Source: Sphingobacteriaceae bacterium
Lineage (GTDB): Bacteria > Bacteroidota > Bacteroidia > B-17B0 > Aurantibacillaceae
Length of the DNA: 64,000 nt
Assembly (NCBI GenBank): GCA_002319075.1
Contig: NVQB01000001.1
Location: 2,542,001 to 2,606,000, forward strand
Direction: 5' to 3'
The translations under genes were made by a program, and so were the position numbers. Below are positions 35,601 to 42,985 of the stretch, piece by piece. Positions within the stretch are counted from its first letter, which is position 1. Every line of letters begins with the position of its first letter. The notes below the pieces were generated by a model. The model was not told the origin of the DNA and ran no database searches. It was given only the letters and a program-made list of their open reading frames with translations.

Positions 35601-36016
35601 TGCCAGGAAATTACGCTTCCGGTATTTCCAGCAAGTGTGGAGGTAAAAGAAGTGTTGATGCACTGTAAGGTGTTAGTTGCAATAGTTCCTGCAACTGTTT
35701 GCAAATCGCAGTTAACAAGAACAGTGTTGCTATACACAGATGGAAACCCGGTTAGTTGCACTAGCACTCGAAAATAGGAAGACTGTGTAATATTAGTATA
35801 ATTGTAGGCATTTCCGTTAAAGCCTAATATCACCCAGGGACCGGTGGAATTGTTGGAAGTTTCCCACCTGATAATAGTTCCCACATTGGCCGTCAGCGTT
35901 AATACACCCTTGTTCATGCCCTGACAAACCGTAGTGTTTGAACTCAGCGTTCCGCCGGAAGATTGTGAAGATACTTTTAGAGATGCGATCAGAATTATGA
36001 AAATAAAATACCTCAT
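32696..36016 (-). CDS. PKD-repeat surface protein with CHU_C (T9SS type B) domain
   Basis: A 1,106-residue secreted protein, last gene of the six-gene operon. Signal peptide 1-17. Residues 20-375 hold four Ig-like repeats with a recurring SGGTI and QSVCA opening. About 385-945 hold seven PKD domains, each opening with a Cys in N/TAC and carrying W-F/L-G-D/N cores such as YAWNFGDSG and YLWDFGNNS. A single Ig-like repeat (LTATGASTYNWFP) follows, then the CHU_C domain from about 1015 (NVVTPDNNGMNDTW, VVIFDQWNQRIF, DATYFYILTFKK). It starts 5 nt after the PorP/SprF-SPOR gene, its likely export partner. Confidence 0.92.
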   Translation of the reverse strand: MRYFIFIILIASLKVSSQSSGGTLSSNTTVCQGMNKGVLTLTANVGTIIRWETSNNSTGPWVILGFNGNAYNYTNITQSSYFRVLVQLTGFPSVYSNTVLVNCDLQTVAGTIATNTLQCINTSFTSTLAGNTGSVISWQSTTNNWISTNTITSSNTTLATLSSLTTTTQVRAYIQNGVCPAVYTNTLTVNSASPSSGGTIGGTQSVCATSNSATLSLSNYLGVVQQWESASSLGGPYSIIASSTNTTSITYLNLTQNTWYRVRVQNANCAAATSPAFAVHVDQASNGGNITGSQQVCAATNSGTLQLLSNLGSVNHWEYSSDAGANWSVISNTNMVQTFSNIPSPYIYRVQVQNGLCSATLSSSFSVNVNPVPTVTFNSANGCKSSLLSFTNLTSGSNTYAWNFGDSGSSNNYHSSHVYSADGFFTLKLTATNSYGCIDSLKKTIVIYPQPSAAILSSDTACYGTQITFLNASTISSGNISTFIFNFCDGSTNSTLSPAIHFFPGSGTYSVSLKATSDFGCKDSTVKFVTIYPKPLSSFTVANVCRGSLAFFNNSSGISNGNLSHSWNFGNGNFSSAQSPSYTYPVSGTYSVSLISSSNQNCKDTAFGTITVNEKAGITSVINNACLGNLVNFNSAITPTSLNVSVLLSFGDGTSSSNITTSHNYTASGTYIATITALTDSGCVSLINNTIAIYSKPNADFNVNNACTADSVKYYNISNIPSGTLSYYWNLGVGTSLLKSPSALYSQPGNYLVTLIVKSNSDCYDTIEKPITIFDAPKVNFNFTNACNGFPITFTNATTVTTGIISGYLWDFGNNSTSSALNPSSDYLNDGTYTVTLIGKSSNGCTDTARKTVNVYEGPIAKFTASATCLNTAITFSNQSILQAGTYSSSWRFGDETTSDQNSPSHSYTTAASKKVWLKVTSANLCTDSTSLLVEVFSNPKITASRDTLIDKGQGISLTATGASTYNWFPLSGLNNPILKNPFANPDSTTTYFVEGTDVHGCKGTDTVTVKINSDLDIFIYNVVTPDNNGMNDTWRIKNIQYYPDNKVVIFDQWNQRIFEADQYNSTWEGKNQGGEILPDATYFYILTFKKSNKKYSGYITLIRNK

Positions 36017-36021
36017 GTAAA

Positions 36022-37515
36022 TTAGTTTAAAGTTTGAAGGATCCAGGCTTCTCCTTTTGTTATTTCAATAGTTTTGGATTTTATTGTTTTTCGAACTGAT
36101 TTAAGTGCGTTTAAACCATCGCTTAACTTAGTGTACTCTACTACCGTGCATACATAAATATAGTTTTTCGGATGCCCGGGAAGTTGTACAAGCTTAGTAT
36201 CCAAATCCAATTCTCGCTTTATAAATTTTTGGAAGTCTTTTGAGTAGCCCGAATTTTGATATACACCCAACACGATTTTATAGTTAGCGTTCTCTGATTC
36301 TTTAAACGACTCAAAATCATTGCCTGTCTTAGCACGTATGACTTTGTATTTTGCAGCAGATTTTTTTCCGGTAGCATCCTCAGGGCTTTCTTTTTTACTG
36401 AGATAAGTTTCAATGGCCTTATTCAAATCTTCTTCGCTAACTTGTTGGTTTTTTAATAAATCTATTTCTGATTTTAAAGCGGCAAGTTTTTTGTCTAATG
36501 AATCTGTTTTTTTGGATACGGTTTCAATTTGCTGATCATGTTTATCAAGACGTTCCAATATTTCGTCGAGCTTACTTTGGCTTAGGGTTTCGGTCTTAGT
36601 TTTCGATGGCCTGTTAGAAAGATTAAAAGTGATACCTAGTTCGTGGCCTCCTTTTGTATGATTCTGGATTCCAAGGCTGTATTCGTAACTGTACATAATT
36701 CTTAACTTTTCATTGATACTGAATCCTAATGTGGCATAGGCGGCATAGTAATTGCGGTACCCCAAAGCGAAAAGAAATTTGTTTTTATAATCAAGTGTAT
36801 TCACAAAATCAAACTGAACCGGTAATCCCTGAGGTGTTCTTAAAATTAATTGGGGAATATAAAACCAGGTTGCGGGCTTTAGGATAAAGGTGTTTTGCAA
36901 AGCAAGAATAAACTGAGAAACAGATTTGTATTGGAGTTCTTTATTGAAGACGGGTTCTTTGTAGATATAGTTTTGTTGCAGCAGTTGTTTAGCCGCAAGG
37001 CTCACTAGTAATTTTTTAAATGAATATACCAATCCGAATGCAGCATCAGGAATAGTAACGGCTTGCTGCGATGGCCATTGGGAAAACTCTGCAGGCGCAT
37101 CTGCTTTCATTTTTGAGAAGTCACTATTCAGCCTTTGGAATCCAGCCGAGATACCAAAAAAAAGTGCGCTTTCTTTATTCAAATTTATTCGATAGCGAAA
37201 AGCACCGGATAGATAAGTCTTAGAAAAGATACCGGCTTTTTCGTTAATGATATTTAAACCTAGTCCGGCCTTATTTTTAGAAGTGGCGCCATCAATCGTG
37301 AGTTGAAGAATTTCAGGACTCTCTGTAATTCCCAACCAATTTTTTTTATAGTGACAATGCGCTGTGGCGTCCGCATTTAAACCAATTGCTGCTGGATTAA
37401 GCGCAAAAGGATTATAGGCCGACTGATTTAGTAAAATGGTTTGCTGCGCTGAACTGCATTTGAAGCAGACGATGCCAACCAAAACAAAAAACGGTTTTTT
37501 AAATTCAGATAGCAT
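36022..37515 (-). CDS. PorP/SprF-family protein fused to coiled coil and SPOR-like tail
   Basis: A 497-residue protein, about 170 longer than ordinary PorP/SprF. Signal peptide 1-23 (KCSSAQ). The PorP/SprF barrel covers about 24-305 (LNQSAYNPFALNPAAIGL, AGLGLNIINEKAGI, RIMYSYEYSLG). Then comes a heptad-rich coiled coil (about 315-370; KLDEILERLDKHDQQIETV, DSLDKKLAALKSEIDLL), a Lys/Glu linker, and a C-terminal domain (about 410-497) with SPOR-like pattern: YKIVLGVYQNSGYSKDF, NYIYVCTVVEYTKLSDGLNAL. SPOR domains bind peptidoglycan stripped of stem peptides; this assignment is by pattern only. It likely exports the flanking CHU_C protein. Confidence 0.85.
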   Translation of the reverse strand: MLSEFKKPFFVLVGIVCFKCSSAQQTILLNQSAYNPFALNPAAIGLNADATAHCHYKKNWLGITESPEILQLTIDGATSKNKAGLGLNIINEKAGIFSKTYLSGAFRYRINLNKESALFFGISAGFQRLNSDFSKMKADAPAEFSQWPSQQAVTIPDAAFGLVYSFKKLLVSLAAKQLLQQNYIYKEPVFNKELQYKSVSQFILALQNTFILKPATWFYIPQLILRTPQGLPVQFDFVNTLDYKNKFLFALGYRNYYAAYATLGFSINEKLRIMYSYEYSLGIQNHTKGGHELGITFNLSNRPSKTKTETLSQSKLDEILERLDKHDQQIETVSKKTDSLDKKLAALKSEIDLLKNQQVSEEDLNKAIETYLSKKESPEDATGKKSAAKYKVIRAKTGNDFESFKESENANYKIVLGVYQNSGYSKDFQKFIKRELDLDTKLVQLPGHPKNYIYVCTVVEYTKLSDGLNALKSVRKTIKSKTIEITKGEAWILQTLN

Positions 37516-37517
37516 TT

Positions 37518-40500
37518 TTAATTTGTTTTGATGAATTTGAGAGTTTTATTAATGTCTCCTTTTAGACTATGACTTTGGAAATGTAAAAAGTAAAGACCGT
37601 TTTTGAATTCGCAGGTGTTTATCACTGAAAAATTTGTAATGGAATTTTCGGCACTGTTCTCTAAGAGTAGTTTTCCTGTGAGATCATAAACTTTCATTTC
37701 GATGTTTGCATAATCATTTAGTTCAAAAGAAATGTTCAAGTAGCTATTTGAAGGATTTGGAAAAGCCATGAGGGAAAGGAGTTCCAGCTTGCGGACGGGT
37801 CTTTGAATTTGAATCGGTGATTGTTTAAACAAAACACTTAGTTGTTTAGTTATTTTATCGCTGCAAAAACCATTACTTACTTCAAGTGTCACGCTAAAGT
37901 CCTGTGGAAGAACATAGGTGTGAACAGGACTTAAGTCTGTACTTGTGAGGCCGTCACCAAAAGTCCACAGTTGATGGATGGGTGTTGGATTACTGAGGTT
38001 GACAAACTTCACCGGTTTGTTTATGGTATCAAGAGTCGATGCTAGAAACGATGCTTGAATTGTATTGCTAGTAGAAATAATTAAAACGGAATCGCTGGCA
38101 CTACATCCAGAGGCACTTACATTTGCCCAATACATGCCGGGCTTAGTGATTATCAGTGAAGGGCTAGTGGCAGACAAACCTAAAGAAGACCCCCAGGTTA
38201 TAACCCCTGTATTAGTGAGTTGCAGGTCTACGGTATTAGTTCCGCAGAGATACCGTATGTCATTGCCGAGTTCAACTATTGGAGCACCTATGAGCGTTAC
38301 AGAAATATAGTCAGACGAAGAGCAGCCGTTAGTGCTTGTAACTGATACGCCATAGACACCGCTGCTTGTAACGGCAATGGTTTGGGTGGTTTGTGAACTA
38401 AGCCAACTATAAGATGAGCCAGTATTTCCAGCGTCTAAAGAGAAACTCAGATTATTACACAAAGTCGTGTCGTTGCCTAGTGAAACTGTCATCAGCGTAT
38501 GAATAGTAACAGTTATTGAATCGTTTTGCGAACAGGCGTTGGTTGTATTTGTTACCGTGATCCAGTATAGTCCGCTACTGGTAAGATTTATGATTTGATT
38601 TGCAGAGCCATTGCTCCATGAATAAGAACAGCCAAAGTTTTGCGCATCTAATAAAGTTGTTCCGCAGGCAGATTTGTCTGGGCCCAATTCTATCTGCGGT
38701 GTGTTTAAGAAATTAATTTGAATTGTATCTCTCGCTTTGCATCCATTGGTGGCTGATGCTTCCAGCCAATAGCTTCCGCCTGATGAGATTGTAATGATTG
38801 ATGTCGTTAAGCCAGTACTCCATAAAAAGCTGGAAGCATTTGAATTTGCAGATAGACTAAAACCATATTTTGGTTTGCAAATTTGCACGTTATTGCCAAG
38901 ATTCACGGTCGGTGGTGCATTTAATACAATAGCAATGCTATCAGTTCCTACGCAACCATTCTGGTCCGTTACCTGAACACTATATATACCGCTTGAACTT
39001 GCGAGAACAGTTTGAGTTGTAGCGCCTGTGTTCCATGCATAAGAACTTCCGGCATAACCCGCATTCAAAACAAGGGCGCCACAGACAGTTGTATCATTTC
39101 CAAGATCGGGATTTACCAAAGCATTTAGTGTAACCATCACGGTTTCGGTGCTGACACAATTATCTGTGTTGGTAACAGTCACGTTATAAAATCCGCTTGT
39201 CAGAACTTGCAGTGTTTGAGTGGTAAGATTTCCAGGTAGCCAAAAAAAAGTAGCGCCCGAGTTATTTGCGTTAAGTGTGTAAGAACTGCCGCATGTAGTT
39301 ATATTGCCGCCCAGTGAAATTTGCGGAGCTGGAACTATGGAAGTAACAAGGGCTGATGTGTCGCTACAACCCCAGGTATTAAAAGCAATAAGCTGTGTGG
39401 TATAAGTTCCGGTGGAGGGATAGGTATAATTTTGACTATGGGCACTTGTTGTAGTGGTCACAACAGTGTTTCCATAATTCCAGATATAATAGAGATTTTG
39501 GCCAGATGAAGTAGACACAAAGTTTGACGCTGATCCAAAACACGCATTACTAACCTGGTACTGTGCCGTAGGCTGCGGTCGAGCTATAACAGGTAAAGTG
39601 AAACTATTCACGCAGCCGGAATCTGATTGTGCACTTAAGGTAATCGTGTAAATTCCTGCACTTGTATAATTTACTACTGCATTTGTACCTGAAAAGGATG
39701 AGTTGCCAAAATTCCAGCTATACGACAAGATATTTCCTGAACTAAGAGTGGAGGTATTTGTGAGGTAAATAAAGTTATTGATGCAGACACTCGTGTTCGT
39801 AGTAACGAATGAAGTAGCCGGTTTAGGATGAATGTATACGTATGAACTTGTAGAGTCGGGACAGCCCTGTGGATTTGTCACCTTAAGTTTAACGGTATAA
39901 AGACCAGAACTTGTGTAAACCTTTTTTGGTACAGCTAACGTAGACTGAGTTGCATCTCCGAAAGACCAGGTGTAACTGCAGCTGCCAGTGTTGCAGGCAG
40001 AAGTGTTTGCGAAATAAACTGTATCATTTAAACAGGAATTGTTTTTTGTGAAGTGAGTTTGGTTGGCAGGAAAGATTACAATGGCCTTAACAACAGAATC
40101 TTTGCAGCCAAAGCTTGTAGTTGCTAAAAGTTTAACGGTGTAAGATCCGCTTGCCGAATATGTTTGTGAGGGAGAATTTAAAGTACTTGTATTTAATGGC
40201 CCCTGACCCAACCACCAAAAAGAACCCGAAATAGCCATTGATGTATGATTACTCACCGAAATGTTTGAAAAGGATACAAGTCCGCTTGAACAATTTAAGC
40301 TCTGCGTAAAAGCAGGAGTAGGCAGAGGATAAACAATAACATTTGTAGAAGATGACGTTGCGGAACATCCAAAATTGGACGTAGCTGTTAATTGAAAACT
40401 GTATAAGCCCGAAGCATTAAATTTCTTTCTGAATAATTTTTGAGGGGTAGAGCTGGCGCTACCATCACTAAATAACCAAGAGTTTGTGGTGGTGCCTGAG

Positions 40501-41855
40501 ATTATTTTAACAGTATCCTTTATCGTTATAGAATCACCGATGCAGGAATTCAAATGATTGAGGTATGTAATTTGTGGATAAGGCGCTTGCGGCGCAATAA
40601 CTATACTATCTTTTGTTTCACAACCGCTGGCGTCCATTAAAGTGACCACGAACTTTTGATAGCCGTTTGTTGGATTCACCGTGTGAGTTTGGGTATATAA
40701 AACGGGACTTGTATTCCATTGCCATCTTAGAGTTGTGTTTTGTATGGAAGAATTATTTCCGGCATCTAAAGTAGCCGTTGTTCCGGCGCAGATATGAAGT
40801 GTGTCAAGCGTCAAAGCAGACACCGGAGGGTTAGGACAATCAGGATCTGCAACAGTGATTCGGAACGCTTTCCCAAGGATATTGATGTGCGGATGATTCA
40901 GGTCAGATAGATTTGCACTCATCCCTCCATTGTTTACCGGGCCAATCGGAGTTACTAAAGTGTTTTGAATTGTGGAAAAAAGAGGCGACCAATTTTGGTC
41001 CTGATTTAAAGAGACAAAAAGTCTAAGTTGCTGTAAGTGAAAATAGGATGCTGGAAAATAACTTGTGTCATTTGCTAAATAATTGACAGTGATGGTATTG
41101 TTTACAAGCGAATGGCCCGGCGAATAGATGTCAAAATACCTTTGTATACTGCCTTTACCTGCATTTACCTGAGGTAAAAAGCCTCTGTAAACACTGAAAG
41201 GAGAGCTAATATTTACAGGTCCGGATATTGAAATTCCCATGTTGGCAGCAAGAGCATTTACTGAAGTATTATAAATGGATTTGTAAATAACCAGCCCGGT
41301 ATCGGTAATGGAGTTTGCAAAAAACTGGGACCCATTCCTTTCATTTTTTATAAAAGGATGATTAATTACTGAGGGTGCGCCAACGGGATCTATGAGATTC
41401 CATTTAAACCCGTTCATTAATACCAGGCCCGTTTTAAAATTTAAAGTGTCTGAACAATTTATATTGGTGCTTAGGGTTAACACTCCGGAGCCTTTATCCA
41501 GCTCTACTTCCCAAAACTTTGGTTCAACGTTTCCTCCAATAACAGCAAATGCTCCAAAAGGATTTGTTAGCGAATTTGTGAAAATGATCCTGGCCTTTTT
41601 TGCGTTGCCTGGTCCTGGAGCTGCTGTAAATTTTAGAAGGTCGTTATTAATAAGACTTCCGGACAGATACAGTGGACCATTAAAACGCACATATTTAGTT
41701 GGATCACATTTTAGGTTTTGGAAATCGCCATCCACGCTTATAAAAGATGTAGAATCTACACGCAAGGAAGCATCCGATCCATTAATGAATAAACCTCTCT
41801 GTCCCCAGGCAGAACCATGAATTACTAAAAGAAGATATATCAGAAATCTTTTCAA
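37518..41855 (-). CDS. large PKD/Ig-repeat protein with T9SS type A tail
   Basis: A 1,445-residue secreted protein. Signal peptide ends near 19 (GSAWGQ). Residues 20-340 are beta-rich, with a first part like Bacteroidota surface proteins (LFINGSDASLRVDS). PKD domains occupy about 430-870 (five; TYTWSFGDAT, SYSWNFGNS), then six Ig-like repeats opening with LGNDTTVC-type motifs (about 875-1300), and one further PKD (HQLWTFGDGL). The final 90 residues are a type A sorting domain (LMAFPNPSNSYLNISFEL, GLYFLHFQ). It carries many paired Cys, so disulfides are likely. It shares the operon with a CHU_C cargo, so both sorting types come from one transcript. Confidence 0.92.
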   Translation of the reverse strand: MKRFLIYLLLVIHGSAWGQRGLFINGSDASLRVDSTSFISVDGDFQNLKCDPTKYVRFNGPLYLSGSLINNDLLKFTAAPGPGNAKKARIIFTNSLTNPFGAFAVIGGNVEPKFWEVELDKGSGVLTLSTNINCSDTLNFKTGLVLMNGFKWNLIDPVGAPSVINHPFIKNERNGSQFFANSITDTGLVIYKSIYNTSVNALAANMGISISGPVNISSPFSVYRGFLPQVNAGKGSIQRYFDIYSPGHSLVNNTITVNYLANDTSYFPASYFHLQQLRLFVSLNQDQNWSPLFSTIQNTLVTPIGPVNNGGMSANLSDLNHPHINILGKAFRITVADPDCPNPPVSALTLDTLHICAGTTATLDAGNNSSIQNTTLRWQWNTSPVLYTQTHTVNPTNGYQKFVVTLMDASGCETKDSIVIAPQAPYPQITYLNHLNSCIGDSITIKDTVKIISGTTTNSWLFSDGSASSTPQKLFRKKFNASGLYSFQLTATSNFGCSATSSSTNVIVYPLPTPAFTQSLNCSSGLVSFSNISVSNHTSMAISGSFWWLGQGPLNTSTLNSPSQTYSASGSYTVKLLATTSFGCKDSVVKAIVIFPANQTHFTKNNSCLNDTVYFANTSACNTGSCSYTWSFGDATQSTLAVPKKVYTSSGLYTVKLKVTNPQGCPDSTSSYVYIHPKPATSFVTTNTSVCINNFIYLTNTSTLSSGNILSYSWNFGNSSFSGTNAVVNYTSAGIYTITLSAQSDSGCVNSFTLPVIARPQPTAQYQVSNACFGSASNFVSTSSGQNLYYIWNYGNTVVTTTTSAHSQNYTYPSTGTYTTQLIAFNTWGCSDTSALVTSIVPAPQISLGGNITTCGSSYTLNANNSGATFFWLPGNLTTQTLQVLTSGFYNVTVTNTDNCVSTETVMVTLNALVNPDLGNDTTVCGALVLNAGYAGSSYAWNTGATTQTVLASSSGIYSVQVTDQNGCVGTDSIAIVLNAPPTVNLGNNVQICKPKYGFSLSANSNASSFLWSTGLTTSIITISSGGSYWLEASATNGCKARDTIQINFLNTPQIELGPDKSACGTTLLDAQNFGCSYSWSNGSANQIINLTSSGLYWITVTNTTNACSQNDSITVTIHTLMTVSLGNDTTLCNNLSFSLDAGNTGSSYSWLSSQTTQTIAVTSSGVYGVSVTSTNGCSSSDYISVTLIGAPIVELGNDIRYLCGTNTVDLQLTNTGVITWGSSLGLSATSPSLIITKPGMYWANVSASGCSASDSVLIISTSNTIQASFLASTLDTINKPVKFVNLSNPTPIHQLWTFGDGLTSTDLSPVHTYVLPQDFSVTLEVSNGFCSDKITKQLSVLFKQSPIQIQRPVRKLELLSLMAFPNPSNSYLNISFELNDYANIEMKVYDLTGKLLLENSAENSITNFSVINTCEFKNGLYFLHFQSHSLKGDINKTLKFIKTN

Positions 41856-41860
41856 ATTTT

Positions 41861-42985
41861 TTAGGGAAGTTTTATGATGTAAGCCAGCACATAATAGGGT
41901 GGTCGATTTTCGTGCATAGTATTGTTTAGACCAGAGCTGGTACCATCCCCTGAATTTCCACCCAGCGTATGATTGTGAGATTTTATATTTACGATGCTAT
42001 TCGAAATAGCACCTCCACCGCCATTCGCAAGGGGACCTCCACTCTGAAACCCTGAAATATCGTCCTGAATAGAAGTGTTAGTTATACTTGACGTACTTCC
42101 ATCCGTTCCATTTTGAAGAGCATGCTGGTGTTTGGGTAATTCCGCGATGACTAAAGTATGACCATTTTCACCGCCAGTATTTCCTATTGTTCCGTAGTTG
42201 ATTACTGTTCCAGTATTGGGCGCTACGGCAGGCGTTGTGCCCGCCCGACCATAAACCAAATGTTGCCCTCCAGCGTTTGTGGTGCCTGCAAAATTGTCTA
42301 CCCCTACAATAAATCTACCTCTAAGATCAGGAGTCAGTAATCCATTATAGGTTCCGCCATCACAAAGACCCCATCCAAGCGGTACTACAGTCCCACTCCA
42401 CATAACAATAATTCCTGTAGGAACTAATGCATTTGAAGCAAAGCCCGGAATACTTAGCGTGCCTGTGATATTTGCATTTCCAGTCACATTGATATTTCCA
42501 CCTGCGCTTATGTTTCCGGATACGGTTGTATTCCCAATGACATCCAATGCTTGAGAAGGATTTTGTTTGTTGATTCCCATGGAAAAGGTAGTTGAAACGG
42601 CTGGTGTTGTTATTATACCGGAAGGACTTGTTGAAGACCCACCCGCAGCTAGTGCTAATGGGCTCATGGATATCCATTTGCTCTGAGATCCATGATAATA
42701 ATAGTGCATGTGATGGTCTTTATCGTATACTACTAATCCATCGGCAGCTGTATTTGTGCCTGAGCTTATGCTAACTCTTTGTACTGTTGTCATAGTGGGA
42801 GTTAGCAATCCTTTAGCCATGCCTGCAGGAGATTCAATCTGCATGGCTGCCGAAGAATGTGGTGTGAGAATATTGACGCCGACCTGCGCGTAGTTCTTAG
42901 TTAACATAAAAAAAAAGAGGACAAGCAAAATGTGTTCGCCCCTTTTTCTTTTCTTATTTTTTGGGTAAGTAGCTTCCATTATCAT
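41861..42985 (-). CDS. exported phage-tail-collar-domain protein
   Basis: A 374-residue protein with a Sec signal (RRGEHILLVLFFFMLTKNYAQ-like, after a basic start) and a beta/Gly-rich N-terminal half with repeated NVTGNANITGTLSI strands, like trimeric fibre stems. Residues 185-240 match the phage tail Collar domain: PTGIIVMWSG, PLGWGLCDGG, TPDLRGRFIVGVDNF. The C-terminal part has His-rich loops (ELPKHQHALQ, SHNHTLGG) and the typical ending ENRPPYYVLAYIIK. No other phage gene is nearby. The gene begins directly after the preceding stop (TAGATG); the Met two codons later is also possible. Confidence 0.88.
   Translation of the reverse strand: MIMEATYPKNKKRKRGEHILLVLFFFMLTKNYAQVGVNILTPHSSAAMQIESPAGMAKGLLTPTMTTVQRVSISSGTNTAADGLVVYDKDHHMHYYYHGSQSKWISMSPLALAAGGSSTSPSGIITTPAVSTTFSMGINKQNPSQALDVIGNTTVSGNISAGGNINVTGNANITGTLSIPGFASNALVPTGIIVMWSGTVVPLGWGLCDGGTYNGLLTPDLRGRFIVGVDNFAGTTNAGGQHLVYGRAGTTPAVAPNTGTVINYGTIGNTGGENGHTLVIAELPKHQHALQNGTDGSTSSITNTSIQDDISGFQSGGPLANGGGGAISNSIVNIKSHNHTLGGNSGDGTSSGLNNTMHENRPPYYVLAYIIKLP

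Noticed and set aside
41861-42985. Prophage remnant, suggested by the tail-collar domain
   Set aside because: No capsid, terminase, integrase or att-like repeats nearby; the gene is tightly packed between secretion genes and has a signal peptide.
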